From the NCBI GenBank assembly GCA_035272265.1, contig DATEQV010000132.1:1-14384 (forward strand): a stretch of 14,384 nt of DNA. The letters run 5' to 3'. The stretch is from Acidisphaera sp035272265. GTDB lineage: Bacteria; Pseudomonadota; Alphaproteobacteria; Acetobacterales; Acetobacteraceae. Each line of letters opens with the position of its first letter. Position 1 is the first letter of the stretch. A program made the translations under genes and the position numbers. The notes under the pieces were generated by a model, which saw only the letters and a program-made list of their open reading frames with translations, did no database searches and was not told where the DNA came from. Shown one piece after another: positions 13,190 through 14,384 of the stretch.

Positions 13190-14293
13190 ATGTGGAGCAC
13201 CACCTCCCCCCGGCGCAATGCGGTGCTGATCGCCGGGCAGTCGGGCCGGGCGCTGGCGCAGGCGGCGGTACGCGTCGGATATGCGCCGCTGGTCGCCGAC
13301 ATGTTCGCCGATGACGACACGCGCGAGGCGGCAATCGACGTGCGCGAGGTGGGTTCACTGAGAGAGAAGGACCTGCTGCCGGCGCTCGAGGCGCTGGCGG
13401 CGGAGCGGTCGCCTGTCGGATTGGTGCTCGGCAGCGGGTTCGAGGATCGCTCGTCGTTGATCGCGACGCTCGACGATCGCTTCCGGATCATCGGCAACGA
13501 CGCGACGACGGTCGATCACGTGAAGGACTCCGTCGCCTTCGCCGCGGCGTGCGTGGAATTGGGCCTGCCGCACCCGGCGATCCGCCTGCGCGCGCCGCGC
13601 GAGAGCGGATGGCTGCTCAAGCAGGAAGGCGGCGCGGGCGGGTTTCACATCCGCCCGGCCGATCCGGACTCAGCGCCGGTTCCAGGCTGGTATCTGCAGC
13701 AGGCGGTTCCCGGTGATCCGGCCGGCGTGCTGTTCGTCGCCGACAGAAAATCGGCGCGGCTGCTGGCGGTGACGGATCAGTGGACCGATCCGGCGCCGGA
13801 CAAGCCGTTCCGCTTCGGCGGCGCCGTGCGCCCGTCCGCGGTCTCCGCGCCGGTTCGGGAGGGCCTGGCGGAGGCGGTGAGCTTGCTGACCGAGAAGTTC
13901 GGGCTGCGCGGGCTGAACAGCCTCGATGTGCTGGTGCGCGAGGACGGGTTCACGGTGCTCGAGGTCAACCCGCGGCCGAGTGCCACGATCGACCTGTTTC
14001 CCGACTGGCCGTTGTTCGCGTGGCACGTCGCGTCGTCCCGCGGCACGTTGCCGCCGTCGCCGGTGCGACTGCCGCGCGCGCGCGCGGTCGCGCTTGCCTA
14101 TGCGACACGGGACATCGTGTTCGACGAGGCCGTCGCATGGCCCGACTGGACTGCGGACCGTACCCGGCGCGGCAACCGGATCACGGCGGGCGAGCCGTTC
14201 TGCTCGGTGCACGGCGACGCCGCGACGGCCGAGGAAGCCCGCGCCCTGGTCGTGGAACGGGCAGCGCAGATCAGGCGCGTGGTGGAGCGGTGA
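13190..14293 (+). CDS. ATP-grasp carboligase, possibly of the methylotroph H4MPT-cluster type
   Basis: The 367-residue protein starts with a Rossmann-like preATP-grasp domain (AVLIAGQSGRALAQAA, 11-26), then the ATP-grasp fold: WLLKQEGGAGGFHI (141-154, the nucleotide lysine K144 and glycine loop), YLQQAVPG (168-175), LNSLDVLV (242-249) and VLEVNPRPS (256-264, metal-binding E258 and N260). These enzymes join a carboxylate to an amine or thiol via an acyl phosphate. From memory it resembles the ATP-grasp protein (COG2232-like) beside mch in methylotroph tetrahydromethanopterin clusters; the gene start that follows (CitG-like) fits that. The substrate is unknown. ATG 13190 gives the expected N-terminus but has no visible ribosome site. 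Only 35 bp separate it from the divergent dehydratase start. Confidence 0.8.
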   Translation: MWSTTSPRRNAVLIAGQSGRALAQAAVRVGYAPLVADMFADDDTREAAIDVREVGSLREKDLLPALEALAAERSPVGLVLGSGFEDRSSLIATLDDRFRIIGNDATTVDHVKDSVAFAAACVELGLPHPAIRLRAPRESGWLLKQEGGAGGFHIRPADPDSAPVPGWYLQQAVPGDPAGVLFVADRKSARLLAVTDQWTDPAPDKPFRFGGAVRPSAVSAPVREGLAEAVSLLTEKFGLRGLNSLDVLVREDGFTVLEVNPRPSATIDLFPDWPLFAWHVASSRGTLPPSPVRLPRARAVALAYATRDIVFDEAVAWPDWTADRTRRGNRITAGEPFCSVHGDAATAEEARALVVERAAQIRRVVER

Positions 14294-14318
14294 TGCGCAT
14301 CCGAACGTTCGGCCATAC

Positions 14319-14384
14319 GTGATCGACCGCCATTTCTACGCCGCTTGCCGCAGCGCGACCGAGGCGCCGAAGCCGGGCCATGTG
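14319..14384 (+). CDS. Start of a triphosphoribosyl-dephospho-CoA synthase (CitG/MdcB)-like gene, cut by window edge
   Basis: From GTG 14319 the frame stays open for 22 codons to the last base. The residues ACRSATEAPKPGHV match the N-terminal part of the CitG/MdcB family, where an AC..E..A.KPGNV stretch opens the protein about 10-20 residues from the start. It follows the ATP-grasp stop by 25 bp. No good ribosome site is seen, and the start could be elsewhere. In methylotrophs, members of this family occur in H4MPT gene clusters with a role distinct from citrate lyase (recalled, not checked). The fragment is too short for a firm call. Confidence 0.45.
   Translation, partial: MIDRHFYAACRSATEAPKPGHV

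Noticed and set aside
14301..14312. A perfect 12-bp palindrome CCGAACGTTCGG before the CitG-like start.
   Set aside because: A few 12-bp palindromes are expected by chance in 14 kb, and no supporting second copy or promoter was seen.
14293..14322. A 9-codon frame starting with ATG that overlaps the ATP-grasp stop (TGATG).
   Set aside because: Too short and not conserved-looking; the reading from GTG 14319 gives family-like residues instead.

Overview
The window is GC-rich, densely coding DNA from what looks like a purple phototrophic alphaproteobacterium. Two signals support this. There is a complete LH2 operon (pucB, pucA, pucC). There is also an SOS box in the alphaproteobacterial direct-repeat form (GTTC-N7-GTTC) in front of imuA. 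The gene mix would suit Rhodospirillales/Acetobacteraceae-like bacteria, but I cannot name a genus from the sequence alone.

Left region (1-3042, + strand): a tight run of housekeeping genes with overlapping or nearly touching ends. It holds the 3' part of an alanyl-tRNA editing protein (AlaX), a mercaptopyruvate/thiosulfate sulfurtransferase (SseA), a PLP-dependent cystathionine beta-lyase (MetC) and HisI. Next comes an exported HD-motif protein of unknown function (3182-4498). It converges on a GTG-started lipoprotein with a chagasin-like (I42) protease-inhibitor domain (4656-5153, -). A large inverted repeat of the widespread GTCATTGCGAG...GAAGCGAAGCAA type lies between the two and may stop transcription from both sides.

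Central region (5154-8405): photosynthesis. A 398-bp intergenic stretch carries a sigma70-like promoter overlapped by two TGT-N12-ACA-type sites (one perfect, one 5/6) 8 bp apart, which is the classic CrtJ/PpsR geometry. Downstream are pucB (52 aa), pucA (121 aa, with an unusual ~70-residue C-terminal tail), a small stem-loop, pucC (a bacteriochlorophyll-delivery-type MFS protein), and a 238-aa gene. That last gene joins a small stress-protein-like N-terminal domain to six copies of an APLSxxFGWxVL repeat. It is the best candidate for an undescribed light-harvesting-associated factor.

Right region (8416-14384): the SOS mutagenesis pair imuA-imuB (- strand, no dnaE2 beside it), a ketopantoate-reductase-family dehydrogenase (-), a divergent TonB (+), a pterin-4a-carbinolamine dehydratase (-), and a divergent ATP-grasp ligase (+). 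The ATP-grasp gene is followed by the first 22 codons of what looks like a CitG-type (triphosphoribosyl-dephospho-CoA synthase family) gene. The ATP-grasp/CitG-like pair resembles genes that sit in tetrahydromethanopterin C1-transfer clusters of methylotrophs, so such a cluster may begin at the right edge.
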